18,895 bases of DNA from SURF-21 sp964592775. GTDB lineage: Bacteria > Actinomycetota > Geothermincolia > Geothermincolales > RBG-13-55-18. Positions 1 through 8,065 of the stretch are shown here, in pieces. The stretch covers positions 1 through 18,895 of the forward strand of contig CAZQFX010000043.1 of the NCBI GenBank assembly GCA_964592775.1, given 5' to 3'. The notes below the pieces were generated by a model that was given only the letters and a program-made list of their open reading frames with translations, did not search any database and was not told where the DNA came from. The stretch's first letter is position 1. Each line of letters begins with the position of its first letter. The translations under genes were made by a program, and so were the position numbers.

Positions 1-132
1 ACTCTGCGAGTACGTCGCAGGGAGCGGAACGCAGCGGGCGGGGATGCAGCGGCGGTCGAATGCGAGCGTATTTACGGATCGGGGTACTAAGTACTGGCCT
101 GGCTTGAATAGAAGGGTATCCGCCGGGCCCGG

Positions 133-1110
133 CTATCCCCTTTTTATCTTCCCCGGCAGGATGTAGGGATACTCCCGCCGCAGCAGGCTGGTATGAAGGA
201 AACGGTCGAGCTTGCGCAGGGCCAGGTAGAGCGACCAGATGATGCGGTCCTCCCGGTAATAGGAGGCCACGTCCTTCTCGCTGACGGGCTCGATGCCGAG
301 GTCGGCGGCCTCATGCGCGAAAAACGCGTTGGCCGTTTCCACCAGGCGGGGGATGAGCTCCGCCCTCTGCTCCTTGTAGAAGTTGGCGATGAGGTCGATG
401 GCGACCAGGCGGAAGTCGTAATAGCGCGTCACCACGTCCTCTAGGAAGAAAAGGCGGATCATCCACACCAGGAAGGACGGCGCGCTGCGCAGGAACAACT
501 CCGGATCCAGTTGTTCAACCCCATCGACCCGGAAGAGCGGCGTGCTGGTGTCCATGTAGAGGAAACGCGTCTCCTCGCCGATATGTGGCGCCTCCGCGTC
601 GAAGGACACGATGGACCAGTTGGATATCTGGCCGTCGATGGCCACCTCCAGCACGTCGCTTCCGCGGTTGAAATCCCATATCTTCTTCAGCTCGCGCAAT
701 ATCAGCCGTACCAGGGTGGGAACCTCTTCTTCGGGGAGGAGGTGGATGGCCTGGTTTCCAATGGAGGAAGCGGGGAGCTGTTCCTGGATGATGTAGAAGA
801 GGGGGCGCCCGCTGTCGCTCACGAACTCCGCGTGCCCGTATGGGGGCAGGGATATGCCCACCTCATCCTGCAGGAGGCGGTTGTATTCATCGTAGCCGGC
901 CAGGTAGGGCGCGATCTCGTCCCGGTCCTTGAAGATCGGCAGGCGCTTGAACGCGCGCCCCTCCATGCCCTCCGCCCGTATCTCGAAGACGGTGCTGATC
1001 TCCCCGTAGCCCAGCACCCGGGCGGGGATGCGGCTGCGCTCGGGATACCTCGGATCCAACCCCCGCTCGAACTCCTCGAGCAGGCCCACGTCCACCTGCA
1101 GATCACCCAT
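133..1110 (-). CDS. DUF6206-like protein, possibly kinase-like fold
   Basis: Soluble protein of about 325 aa with no signal peptide or membrane segment. I recognise it only as resembling the DUF6206-type family of actinobacteria. The N-terminal third (G-Y-G-E-I-S-T-V-F-E-I then A-F-K-R-L-P) resembles the glycine loop and lysine strand of the protein-kinase/aminoglycoside-phosphotransferase fold, and F-Y-I-I-Q-E-Q-L could be the hinge. The stretch G-Q-I-S-N-W-S-I followed by F-L-Y-M-D-T-S-T-P may stand for the catalytic-loop asparagine and metal-binding aspartate. No activity is established. An ATG at 1140 gives 10 more residues, but it has no ribosome binding site. The ATG at 1110 follows GGGAGGTG, so I prefer it. 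The gene is alone on its strand, about 280 bases from the next gene. Function unknown. Confidence 0.75.
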   Translation of the reverse strand: MGDLQVDVGLLEEFERGLDPRYPERSRIPARVLGYGEISTVFEIRAEGMEGRAFKRLPIFKDRDEIAPYLAGYDEYNRLLQDEVGISLPPYGHAEFVSDSGRPLFYIIQEQLPASSIGNQAIHLLPEEEVPTLVRLILRELKKIWDFNRGSDVLEVAIDGQISNWSIVSFDAEAPHIGEETRFLYMDTSTPLFRVDGVEQLDPELFLRSAPSFLVWMIRLFFLEDVVTRYYDFRLVAIDLIANFYKEQRAELIPRLVETANAFFAHEAADLGIEPVSEKDVASYYREDRIIWSLYLALRKLDRFLHTSLLRREYPYILPGKIKRG

Positions 1111-1407
1111 GCTCGGCTTCACCTCCCAGGGCCGTTTCATGAGGGCAAAGGCGTTCGAACGCCGCCGTGTTCATGGAGGGGGAAACGCGCTGCATTGCCT
1201 TTGGCATCGTCCTGTCCGGGAAAGACCGTACCCACTTGCCGGCCGCTAGCATGATTCTACTACAAGCAGGCCGGGGCTAACCCTCCATTTTCCATATCTG
1301 GGGTCACCCCTCCACTATCCGCCCAGTCCTCCAGCCGTACCAGAATAACAGGGATTTCGCGGGACTGCGTGGATATTAGAGGCTGACCCTATGGCGGTAT
1401 TTCCCTG

Positions 1408-1428
1408 CGGCGGCCGTCTCAGCCGCCG
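1408..1428 (-). terminator. GC hairpin around the SHOCT gene stop codon
   Basis: A perfect 7-bp inverted repeat (CGGCGGC / GCCGCCG) encloses a 7-base loop that contains the stop codon of the minus-strand SHOCT gene. No T-run follows, so it may be a weak or factor-dependent terminator or simply an RNA 3' end. The roughly 280 bases between this point and the DUF6206-like gene hold nothing else I can name. Confidence 0.35.
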
Positions 1429-1703
1429 AGGTCTTCCCTTATGCGCTCGAACTCGTCCTGCGAGATCTCGCCCGCGGCATATCTGCGCTGGGCTGTCTCC
1501 AGCGGAGTCTCCCCGTGCCAGGGAGCCGCATAAGGAGCATAAGGCGTTCCCGCGCCCCGGGCGCCTTTAAGCAGCAGGTAGATCACGGCGGCGATGAGCG
1601 CCACGCCCGCCAGCATCATGAGTCCCATCCAGATCCAACCTCCAGTTCCCCAGTGGGATATTCCTTCCATGCAGTCGGCCAGCAAAGCGATGAACGTATC
1701 CAT
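1419..1703 (-). CDS. Small SHOCT-domain membrane protein
   Basis: A 94-aa protein. Residues about 22-45 (W-I-W-M-G-L-M-M-L-A-G-V-A-L-I-A-A-V-I-Y-L-L-L) form one membrane helix. A flexible Gly/Ala/Pro/Tyr linker leads to a C-terminal SHOCT motif (T-A-Q-R-R-Y-A-A-G-E-I-S-Q-D-E-F-E-R-I-R-E-D-L), the short C-terminal helical hairpin found in many small membrane proteins. The role of SHOCT proteins is poorly defined; oligomerisation or scaffolding is suggested for the family. The frame is open further upstream, to about 1889, but the ATG at 1703 follows AAAGGAG at good spacing and the upstream part is Gly/Arg-rich and unlike protein, so the short form is used. It is divergent from the padR-like gene, sharing a ~290-base intergenic region. 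Confidence 0.8.
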   Translation of the reverse strand: MDTFIALLADCMEGISHWGTGGWIWMGLMMLAGVALIAAVIYLLLKGARGAGTPYAPYAAPWHGETPLETAQRRYAAGEISQDEFERIREDLGG

Positions 1704-1922
1704 GCCAGACCACTCCTTTCCAGCCGTTCCTGCCGTCGATCGGGGGATTTCTTTCCCCCAACACTGATTACGTTCCTCCTTCCAATGATGTACCTTCTCT
1801 TCGCGCTTGTTCATGAGATGCGTCAATACTCGTACCCCCGGGGCGCCGCGCGCCGGGAGGGAGGATCCGCCACACCCGCCGCCCCTCATTCCCCGGGGGC
1901 GCCGCGCAAGGGCAGGAAGGGG

Positions 1923-1951
1923 TTGACAGCTTGATAAATGCGTAATACAGT
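1923..1951 (+). promoter_or_regulatory. Sigma70-type promoter of the PadR/permease operon
   Basis: A perfect -35 box TTGACA (1923-1928) is followed 17 bases later by TACAGT (1946-1951, 4 of 6 matches to the -10 consensus). An alternative -10, TAATAC at 1943, would leave only 14 bases. The region turns abruptly AT-rich compared with the upstream GC-rich sequence, as expected at a promoter. Predicted transcription start is near 1958. Confidence 0.55.
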
Positions 1952-1964
1952 TAGGTGTAATTAG

Positions 1965-1976
1965 ACATATAGATGT
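1965..1976 (+). promoter_or_regulatory. Operator-like palindrome, probable PadR site
   Basis: ACAT-N4-ATGT lies just downstream of the predicted transcription start and 20 bases before the regulator's ATG. PadR-family regulators commonly bind ATGT/ACAT half-sites and repress their own operons. A second TGTAA element lies at 1956-1960. The position would allow autorepression. This rests on pattern only. Confidence 0.4.
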
Positions 1977-1996
1977 AAGTAACAGAGGTGAGGGAG

Positions 1997-2404
1997 ATGG
2001 CCGGGAGCGAAGCGAAGCATAAGAGGGAATCCCGCGAGGAGACGGACCTCATCGACCACGAGAGGTTCGTGCGCGAGGGCCCGCAGAAGAGGTTCATCGA
2101 GCCGCGGCTGCTCTATCTCATCAAGAAAAGCCCTGCATACGGTTACCAGCTCATCGAGGACATGGGCGCGCTCCCCTTTCCCGGGCCCACGCCGGATTCC
2201 GCGGCCGTCTACCGCATGCTGCGGGAACTGGAGAAGGCCGGCCTGGCGCGTTCCGAATGGGAACACGGCGAGGCCGGCCCTTCCAAGCGCATATACTACC
2301 TCACCCCGCGGGGCGAGGAGCGTCTGGTGGCATGGGTCGGCGCCTTCAAGGAAAGGGTAAGGCTGCTCAACGGCTTCATCTCGCTGTGCGAGAAGGCGAG
2401 GTGA
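1997..2404 (+). CDS. PadR-family transcriptional regulator
   Basis: A 135-aa winged-helix regulator. After a charged N-terminal tail of about 30 residues comes the PadR core: F-I-E-P-R-L-L-Y-L-I-K-K-S-P-A-Y-G-Y-Q-L-I-E-D-M, then D-S-A-A-V-Y-R-M-L-R-E-L-E-K-A-G-L (recognition helix) and K-R-I-Y-Y-L-T-P-R-G-E-E-R-L (wing). A C-terminal helix probably dimerises, as in the short PadR subfamily. A GTG at 1988 is in frame, but the ATG at 1997 sits 6 bases after GAGGTG and is preferred. Its stop codon overlaps the start of the first permease gene (TGATG), so the three genes form one operon. It probably represses the permease genes. The inducer is unknown. Confidence 0.88.
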   Translation: MAGSEAKHKRESREETDLIDHERFVREGPQKRFIEPRLLYLIKKSPAYGYQLIEDMGALPFPGPTPDSAAVYRMLRELEKAGLARSEWEHGEAGPSKRIYYLTPRGEERLVAWVGAFKERVRLLNGFISLCEKAR

Positions 2405-2895
2405 TGAAGATGTCTTTAACCTCCATGGTCATCGATGCTTTCGTGGCCGTATGCCTGGCGCTCTCCCTGCTCAAGAACAGGGAGAAGACGAAGACCGCTC
2501 TGCGCATAGCGTGGAACGCCACCCGGCGCATGGGCCCCAGCGTGCTGGCCATCATCGCCGTTATCGGCCTAATCGTGGGCTTCGTACCGCCGCAGTGGAT
2601 AGCCTCGACCATCGGGGGAGACAAGGGCATCGCCGGAGTGCTCATCGCGGCCCTCCTGGGCGCCGTGCTCTTCATCCCCGCCATCATCGCCTTCCCGCTC
2701 GCGAAGTCCCTGCTGGAGATGGGCGCCGGGGTGATGGCCATGGCCGCCTTCATCACCACCCTCACCATGATCGGCTTCGTCTTCCTGCCCCTGGAGATCA
2801 AGGAGCTGGGAAAGAAGTTCGCCCTGCTGCGCAACGGGCTCAGCTTAGGCGTGGCCCTGATCATCGCCGTGCTCATGGGCCTGACCCTCGCATAG
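2404..2895 (+). CDS. UPF0718/COG0701-like permease, half-size subunit A
   Basis: A 163-aa integral membrane protein with about five helices (residues roughly 5-23, 44-62, 77-100, 110-130, 146-163). It carries a family-like motif, L-L-G-A-V-L-F-I-P-A-I-I-A-F-P-L-A followed by a Leu/Gly-rich turn. It resembles one half of the YraQ/ArsP-type permease family (UPF0718, DUF318), whose full-length members are around 300 aa with two related halves. Homologues are linked to export of organoarsenicals or other metabolites; the substrate here is unknown. It overlaps the regulator by one base and is 26 bases from subunit B. The pair probably assembles into one transporter. Confidence 0.75.
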   Translation: MKMSLTSMVIDAFVAVCLALSLLKNREKTKTALRIAWNATRRMGPSVLAIIAVIGLIVGFVPPQWIASTIGGDKGIAGVLIAALLGAVLFIPAIIAFPLAKSLLEMGAGVMAMAAFITTLTMIGFVFLPLEIKELGKKFALLRNGLSLGVALIIAVLMGLTLA

Positions 2896-2921
2896 GGAGA
2901 GCGCGGGGAGGTGATCAGGAA

Positions 2922-3530
2922 ATGAAAAAAAAGAAGGGAACGCGGGGCGAAGCGGTCGCGAAACCGCCTTTGCGAAAAAGAATGAAATGGGACCTGGTAT
3001 TCCTGGCCCTCTCGGTCGCCGCCTTCGCCACTCTGTCACTCCTCTACACGGACAAGGGCTCGAAGGCGCTCAGGATATCCTGGGAGTATTTCAAGGAGAT
3101 GGTCTTCATCCTGCCCGCGGTGATGATCCTCATGGGGCTCTTCGCGGTATGGGTGGAGCGCGACATCGTGGTCAAGTACCTGGGCAAGGGCTCGGGGATC
3201 CCGGGGCTGTTCCTGGCCATCCTGCTCGGGACGCTACCCACGGGCCCCCTCTACGTCGCCTTCCCCCTCGCGGCCATGCTGCTTCTGAAGGGGGCGCGCG
3301 TGGCCAACATCATGGTGTTCCTGTCCGCGTGGGCCTGCATCAAGCTGCCGCTGGAACTCATGGAACTGCAGTTCCTGGGGTGGAAGTTCACCCTGCTGCG
3401 GCTGGGGCTGACGGTGGCGCTGGTCATCCCCATGGGATTGCTCGCCGAAGCCCTCTACCAGCGCAAGGGAGAGGGAGGCACCGAGGTCGGGGAGAAGGCC
3501 CTGCCGGAGTTCATCGACCTGTCATCCTGA
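2922..3530 (+). CDS. UPF0718/COG0701-like permease, half-size subunit B
   Basis: A 202-aa integral membrane protein. A very basic N-terminal tail (M-K-K-K-K, residues 1-23) should stay cytoplasmic by the positive-inside rule. About five helices follow, beginning D-L-V-F-L-A-L-S-V-A-A-F. The motif L-L-G-T-L-P-T-G-P-L-Y-V-A-F-P-L-A matches the equivalent segment of subunit A, so the two are homologous halves. In B the first position of the pore-like loop is T-G-P instead of I-P-A-I. The ATG at 2922 follows GGGGAGGTGAT. It ends with a ~28-residue hydrophilic tail. Probably forms a heterodimeric permease with subunit A. Confidence 0.75.
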   Translation: MKKKKGTRGEAVAKPPLRKRMKWDLVFLALSVAAFATLSLLYTDKGSKALRISWEYFKEMVFILPAVMILMGLFAVWVERDIVVKYLGKGSGIPGLFLAILLGTLPTGPLYVAFPLAAMLLLKGARVANIMVFLSAWACIKLPLELMELQFLGWKFTLLRLGLTVALVIPMGLLAEALYQRKGEGGTEVGEKALPEFIDLSS

Positions 3531-3532
3531 AA

Positions 3533-3886
3533 ATGGCAGGTAACGTGCCGCCGGCCTTCTCCGCCGTCGCGCTCCTCGCCGTGATCTCCCAGGCCCCGGG
3601 CATGCTCCTCTCCAGCGCGGCGCGGCGGGAGGCCCAGGCCATCCAGGTGCTCCCCTTCGTGGTGCTGCCGGCGGGCATCTTCTGGCCGGTGGAGGCCATA
3701 CCGGCGTGGCTGCGGCCGCTCTCCTGCATAGTCCCGCCCACCTATACCTTGGACGCCTGCCGCACGGTGATGCTCAAGAGCTGGGGAATTGGCAAGTTCC
3801 GGGAGGGTGATTTCCTTGCCCCGGCGATCATGGCCGCCTTCTTCCTCACCCTCGCCGTCCTCTCGCTCAGGACCAGGAAGGACTGA
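3533..3886 (+). pseudogene. C-terminal remnant of an ABC-2 transporter permease
   Basis: The 117-residue frame matches only the last third of an ABC-2 (drug/antibiotic-export type) membrane subunit. Features are the helix A-V-A-L-L-A-V-I-S-Q-A-P-G-M-L-L-S-S-A-A-R-R-E-A-Q-A, then F-V-V-L-P-A-G-I-F-W-P-V-E-A-I-P-A-W-L, then P-P-T-Y-T-L-D-A-C-R and a final helix before R-T-R-K-D. Full-length members are about 350-400 aa with six helices. The first four are missing, and no ATPase gene is nearby. The frame begins 2 bases after the permease B stop, without a ribosome binding site, so an ancestral ABC operon was probably deleted up to this point. A small translated membrane protein is possible but unlikely. 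Confidence 0.65.
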
Positions 3887-3975
3887 GGCCACTCCGGTTG
3901 TGGTGTAATATAGTTGGTAAGGCTCGGCCATACCCCGCAATCAATACGTGAAGGCGTCTATTCCAGGGGGTGTTA

Positions 3976-6690
3976 ATGGGAACCCGGGACGCGGCTTCTT
4001 CAAATATGGATACGCTCAAGCCTGGCGACCACCTGTGCTTTCTCTACGATAACGATGACGAGCACCTTGCCGTCCTCTCCTCGTTCCTGCAGCAGGGATT
4101 GCGCGGGAAGGAAAAGGTCGTATACATATACGATCGCCGGCGGCCCGAAGCGTTGATGGAAACGCTCGCTGCTTGCCCCGAGGGCAAGGCGCTCGCGGGG
4201 GGAGGGGAAAGCCCCCTATTCCTGGGGGCGGAGAGCACGTATCTCGCGGGGGGCGGCTTCGATCCGGACGTGATGATCGCCTGGCTCGCGGAAGAAGCGC
4301 GTAAGGCGGTCTCCGAGGGTTACACCGCCTTACGTGCGACCGGGGAGATGAGCTGGGCCCTCGGGGGCTCGCCGGGATCGGAGCGCCTGATCGAGTACGA
4401 ACGCAAGCTGAATGCGTACTCGTGCGACAGTCAATGCATTCTCCTGTGCCAGTATGACAGGAGGGCCTTCGACCCCCTTACCCTGCTCGGTATATTGAAC
4501 GCTCACCCGAGAGTGATCCTGGGCACCGAACTGCTCGATAACTACTACCATGTCGAGGAAGAGGAGTTCATGGTCGAGGACTACCCCAAGGTCGCCCTGG
4601 AGAAATACCTCGGAAGCCTGCGGGCCTTCCACGCTCATATAAGGTCGGTGCTCGGCTTCGGCGAAGCGGCCGACCGGGCTTTAATCGACTATCCGGAACA
4701 GACCGTGCCGGCGAACATGCTCGAAGCCTACTTTTCCCGCAGCATGGCGATCCTCTCGCGGACGGCCAGCAGGTTCGTCGAGGCGCAGCTTGAGGAGGAC
4801 CTGTGGCGGCTGATCGGGGAGGAGCTCGCGCATATCGTGGGAGAGTCGTTCATAATCGTCAATGCCTACGAAGATGGGACGGGAGAGGCGCGGCCGCGCG
4901 CCATCGTGGGCGACCAGGAAGCGATCGTCCGGGCCGCCGCTATGCTGGGGTGGGATCCCCTGGACATGTATTTCGAGGTGGCCGAAGAGGTCAAGCGCAG
5001 GTTCCAGCGGGGGGAACTCGTCCGCTTCGAGGGCGGGTTCTCCGAGATAGCCACGCCCTTCATCCCCGGGTGGGTGTGGGAGGATTGGCGCAAGTCCTTC
5101 GGCCTCAGGGAGGTCTACGGGATAGCCTTCGCCAACGCGGGAGAGATGTTGGGGGGCGCGGTGATCGTCACCGCGGGCGAAGCCAGGCATATCAACAAGC
5201 CCCTGACGGAGGTCTACGCGCACCTGGCGGCGATAGCCATCCAGAGGCGAAGGGCGGAGGGCAGGCTGAGGGAGAGCGAGCAACGTTACCGCACCCTGAT
5301 AACGGCCGCGTACGACGCCATAATCTCGTGTGACGGCGAAGGCGTCATCATCTCCTGGAACGAAGGAGCGAAGAACATCTTCGGCTACGAGGAGGAGGAA
5401 GTGCTGGGGAAGTCCATACGCATGCTCATACCGGAGGAGAAACGAGAATCGTATGCCGCGAGGCTCAGGGAAGACGCCCTGGGCGGACAGGATTCCGTGC
5501 TGGAAAGGCTGACCGAGGCTTACGGTTTGCGCAAGGACGGGACGGTCTTACCCCTGGAGCTGTCCGCCGCGGCGTGGGTGGGCGAGGAGGGCCCGTGCTA
5601 TACGGGAGTCATCCGCGACGTCACCAAGAGGAAGGCCATGGAAGAGGCGCTCAGGGACAGCGAAGAGCGCTACCGCGAGCTCTTCGAGAACACGGGTGAG
5701 GGGATAGCCGTGGTGGACGAGAAGGAAAGGGTGCTGTTCGCGAACCCCACCGCGCACGAGATATTCGGGGTAAGGCGGGGGGAACTCGTCGGTCACGATC
5801 TGAGGGAGTTCACCGACGACAAGGGCTATGCGACGCTGAGAGAGCAGACGGAGGTGCGCAAGAGGAAGGTGCGGAGCACATACGAAGTCGATATCATCCG
5901 CGCCGACGGGAAGCGGCGCACCATCCTGGTCACGGCGACGCCGAGGCTTGACGAGCATGGGCGGTTCGCGGGATCATTCGGGGTCTTCAGCGATATCACC
6001 GAGCGCAAGATGATGGAGAAGGAGCTGGAGGGCTTCGCCCACACCGTATCGCATGACCTGCGCGGCTCGCTCACCACCATCGAGGGGTTCTCGCAAGTCG
6101 CCGTCCAGGCCATAGGCGAAGGCCATGACGAGCTTGCGGCGGACTACCTCGAGCAGGTTATCAGGGTATCGCGGCGCATGGACGATCATATCGATTCCCT
6201 CCTGGAGTACGTGAACGCCGGATCCCCCGAGGGCAGGGCGGAGAAGACCTCGGTGGCGGAGGTCATATCCGGGATACTCGACGACCTGCAGGTGATGATA
6301 GCCGAGAAGGGAGTCGAGGTATCGCGCCCGCAACAGGCGCCCATGGTGATAGTCGACCGGGTGAGGATAAGGCAGGTCCTGCTCAACCTCCTGGAAAACG
6401 CGGTCAAGCACATGGGAGACGGCCCCGAGCCGCGGATCGCCATAACGGCGAGCCGGAAGGAGGGCGAGGTCATAATAGGGGTATGCGACAACGGAAAGGG
6501 GATACCCGGCGATAAACTCGAGGCTGTCTTCGAGCCCTTCTCGCGCCTGCATGGCGGAAGCGCGCCCGGCCTGGGGATAGGCCTGGCCACGGTGAAGAGA
6601 AACGTCGAGGCATGGGGAGGGGAGGTATGGGTGGAGTCCGCTCCCGGTGAAGGGGCCTGCTTCTATTTCACCGTCCCCGCAGCCGATTGA
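3976..6690 (+). CDS. MEDS-GAF-PAS-PAS sensor histidine kinase
   Basis: A 904-aa soluble sensor kinase with no membrane helices. Domain order: MEDS (residues about 12-185, opening L-K-P-G-D-H-L-C-F-L-Y), a helical linker, a GAF-like region (275-425), PAS1 (435-552), PAS2 (562-675), HisKA (686-750) with phosphoacceptor His693 in V-S-H-D-L-R, and HATPase (794-904). The HATPase carries the N box L-L-N-L-L-E-N-A-V-K-H, G1 D-N-G-K-G-I-P, F box F-E-P-F-S-R-L and G2 G-L-G-I-G-L-A. MEDS was described in DcmR and methanogen/methylotroph regulators and is thought to sense small methylated or hydrocarbon ligands. All catalytic motifs look intact. The ATG at 3976 follows AGGGGG at 5 bases; an upstream GTG at 3970 is possible. 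No response regulator is adjacent, so this is an orphan kinase. Confidence 0.92.
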   Translation: MGTRDAASSNMDTLKPGDHLCFLYDNDDEHLAVLSSFLQQGLRGKEKVVYIYDRRRPEALMETLAACPEGKALAGGGESPLFLGAESTYLAGGGFDPDVMIAWLAEEARKAVSEGYTALRATGEMSWALGGSPGSERLIEYERKLNAYSCDSQCILLCQYDRRAFDPLTLLGILNAHPRVILGTELLDNYYHVEEEEFMVEDYPKVALEKYLGSLRAFHAHIRSVLGFGEAADRALIDYPEQTVPANMLEAYFSRSMAILSRTASRFVEAQLEEDLWRLIGEELAHIVGESFIIVNAYEDGTGEARPRAIVGDQEAIVRAAAMLGWDPLDMYFEVAEEVKRRFQRGELVRFEGGFSEIATPFIPGWVWEDWRKSFGLREVYGIAFANAGEMLGGAVIVTAGEARHINKPLTEVYAHLAAIAIQRRRAEGRLRESEQRYRTLITAAYDAIISCDGEGVIISWNEGAKNIFGYEEEEVLGKSIRMLIPEEKRESYAARLREDALGGQDSVLERLTEAYGLRKDGTVLPLELSAAAWVGEEGPCYTGVIRDVTKRKAMEEALRDSEERYRELFENTGEGIAVVDEKERVLFANPTAHEIFGVRRGELVGHDLREFTDDKGYATLREQTEVRKRKVRSTYEVDIIRADGKRRTILVTATPRLDEHGRFAGSFGVFSDITERKMMEKELEGFAHTVSHDLRGSLTTIEGFSQVAVQAIGEGHDELAADYLEQVIRVSRRMDDHIDSLLEYVNAGSPEGRAEKTSVAEVISGILDDLQVMIAEKGVEVSRPQQAPMVIVDRVRIRQVLLNLLENAVKHMGDGPEPRIAITASRKEGEVIIGVCDNGKGIPGDKLEAVFEPFSRLHGGSAPGLGIGLATVKRNVEAWGGEVWVESAPGEGACFYFTVPAAD

Positions 6691-6752
6691 ATAGGAACGT
6701 GATTGCGGTGATCCCAACTCAAGTCATTACCAGGAGCTGGAGATCATGTTGA

Positions 6753-6820
6753 GCCCCCCACTTACGCCATCGCGCTGCGCCCCCACTAACGCCATTGCGA
6801 GAAGCGTAGCGACGAAGCAA
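6753..6820. repeat. Tandem-like 21-bp repeat and REP-like hairpin
   Basis: Two imperfect copies of a ~21-bp unit (6753-6773 and 6779-6799, core CCCCCACT-A-CGCCAT) lie 26 bases apart. The second runs into a short hairpin-forming stretch (6795-6820) bounded by TTGC and GCAA, with the GAAGCG / CGAAGC pattern inside. This is the style of the dispersed 'CATTGCGAG...GAAGCAA' palindromic repeats seen in many environmental bacterial genomes. It occupies the 270-base gap between the kinase and the ROK gene, in which I see no gene. Confidence 0.5.
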
Positions 6821-6960
6821 CCCAAAGGCGCCCGCTCCGGCCAATAAGCGCTTGTGTGGATATATGACCACCCTTCTCTTCTCGCGGCGGACCCCACCCC
6901 TTGCATATATCGATCAATCCGCCGGGCGCCAGCCCGTTATGCCGGGGTCCATAAGGAGAT

Positions 6961-7917
6961 TCAACTCGCGCCGGCGCCTTCCGAGGCCAGCAGGGCCGCG
7001 CCCAGCGTGCCGCCGTCATTACCCAGGGTGCTGGTGAGGATGCGCACGTGGCGGCGGCTGATAGGGATGGCCGTCTCCTCGAACGCGCGCCGCATGGCGC
7101 CCTCCATGTGGTGGAGGCAGGCGAGCAGACCGCCGCTGAGGGTCACCGCGTCGGGGTTGAAGATGTTCACCAGGGAGGCGATGCCCGTGCCCAGGTGCCG
7201 GCCCGCGGCCTCGAGTATCTCCCTGGCTAAACCCTCACCGGCATCCGCGCGGCGGCATACCGCTTCGGCGGCGAATTCCCCCGGGTCGGCGAGGAACTCG
7301 TCCACCAGAGGCGAAGACCGGCCGCTCGCAGCCAGCTCCTCCACGCGGCGGTAGATGGCGACCCCGGAGGCCATCGCCTCCAGGCATCCACGGGCTCCGC
7401 AGTTGCAGGGTGGACCATCCTCGCAGATGACCATGTGCCCCAGTTCGGCTGCCGCCCCCAGGGCTCCCCGGTAGACCCGGCCGTCGATGATAATGCCTCC
7501 GCCGATGCCCGTCCCCAGGGTCAGGTGCACGAGGAAGCGCGCGCCCTCGCCGGCCCCCATGCGGGCCTCCGCCAGCGCGGCCACGTTGGCGTCGTTGTCC
7601 ACGAAGACCGGGAGTCCCGACCTCTCCTCGAGGATGTCCCTTACCGGGGTGTCGCGCAGGGGATGGTTGGGGGCCTCGGTCACCACGCCGCGCTCGAAGT
7701 CGATGAAACCGGCGATCCCCAGGCCGGCGGCTGCGACCTCGATCCCCTCGGACCGCGCCGTATCCCGCAGGCGCGAGCATACCTCCAGGAGACCTCGCAT
7801 CACGCTCTCCTGGGAGGTGGCATCGGTTTCCATGCGGTATCTCCCGGCGATGTCGCCCTGGTGGAGCAGCAGCCCCGCCGTCTTGGTCCCGCCCAGGTCC
7901 AGGCCTATTACCGCCAT
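6961..7917 (-). CDS. ROK-family sugar kinase (glucokinase-like)
   Basis: A 318-aa cytoplasmic kinase that probably phosphorylates glucose or a related hexose or amino sugar with ATP. It has the N-terminal phosphate loop D-L-G-G-T-K (7-12), catalytic D109 in D-N-D-A-N, the T-L-G-T-G-I-G-G-G glycine loop (133-141), and the ROK signature E158-L-G-H161 with zinc ligands in C171-N-C173-G-A-R-G-C178-L-E. The length is typical of the family. No N-terminal HTH is present, so it is an enzyme and not a ROK repressor. The frame is open upstream to 8163, but the ATG at 7917 follows GAGGGGG and begins the conserved fold; the upstream part is low-complexity Ser/Arg. It is a single gene with no sugar genes next to it. 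Exact sugar unknown. Confidence 0.92.
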   Translation of the reverse strand: MAVIGLDLGGTKTAGLLLHQGDIAGRYRMETDATSQESVMRGLLEVCSRLRDTARSEGIEVAAAGLGIAGFIDFERGVVTEAPNHPLRDTPVRDILEERSGLPVFVDNDANVAALAEARMGAGEGARFLVHLTLGTGIGGGIIIDGRVYRGALGAAAELGHMVICEDGPPCNCGARGCLEAMASGVAIYRRVEELAASGRSSPLVDEFLADPGEFAAEAVCRRADAGEGLAREILEAAGRHLGTGIASLVNIFNPDAVTLSGGLLACLHHMEGAMRRAFEETAIPISRRHVRILTSTLGNDGGTLGAALLASEGAGAS

Positions 7918-8065
7918 AAAACCCCCTCGTCGCGAGTAAAGCCGCATCGACGGCCGTGCGCCATGGCCGGTCATCCTCTTTATATCACCGGCTCGCTGAG
8001 AGTAACAACCAGCGAAAGCGGGGTTCTGCCGGGGGCGGTGTCGCGGATCGCCGGACGGGCTTGCA

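Noticed and set aside
1..90. Open plus-strand frame ending TAA at 88-90, possibly the end of an upstream gene
   Set aside because: Only 29 residues, Arg/Ala-rich, with no recognisable sequence. Too little to support.
511..1254. Long plus-strand open frame (247 residues) opposite the DUF6206-like gene
   Set aside because: It is antisense to a coherent protein and has a Leu/Glu/His-rich composition typical of shadows in GC-rich DNA. No ribosome binding site.
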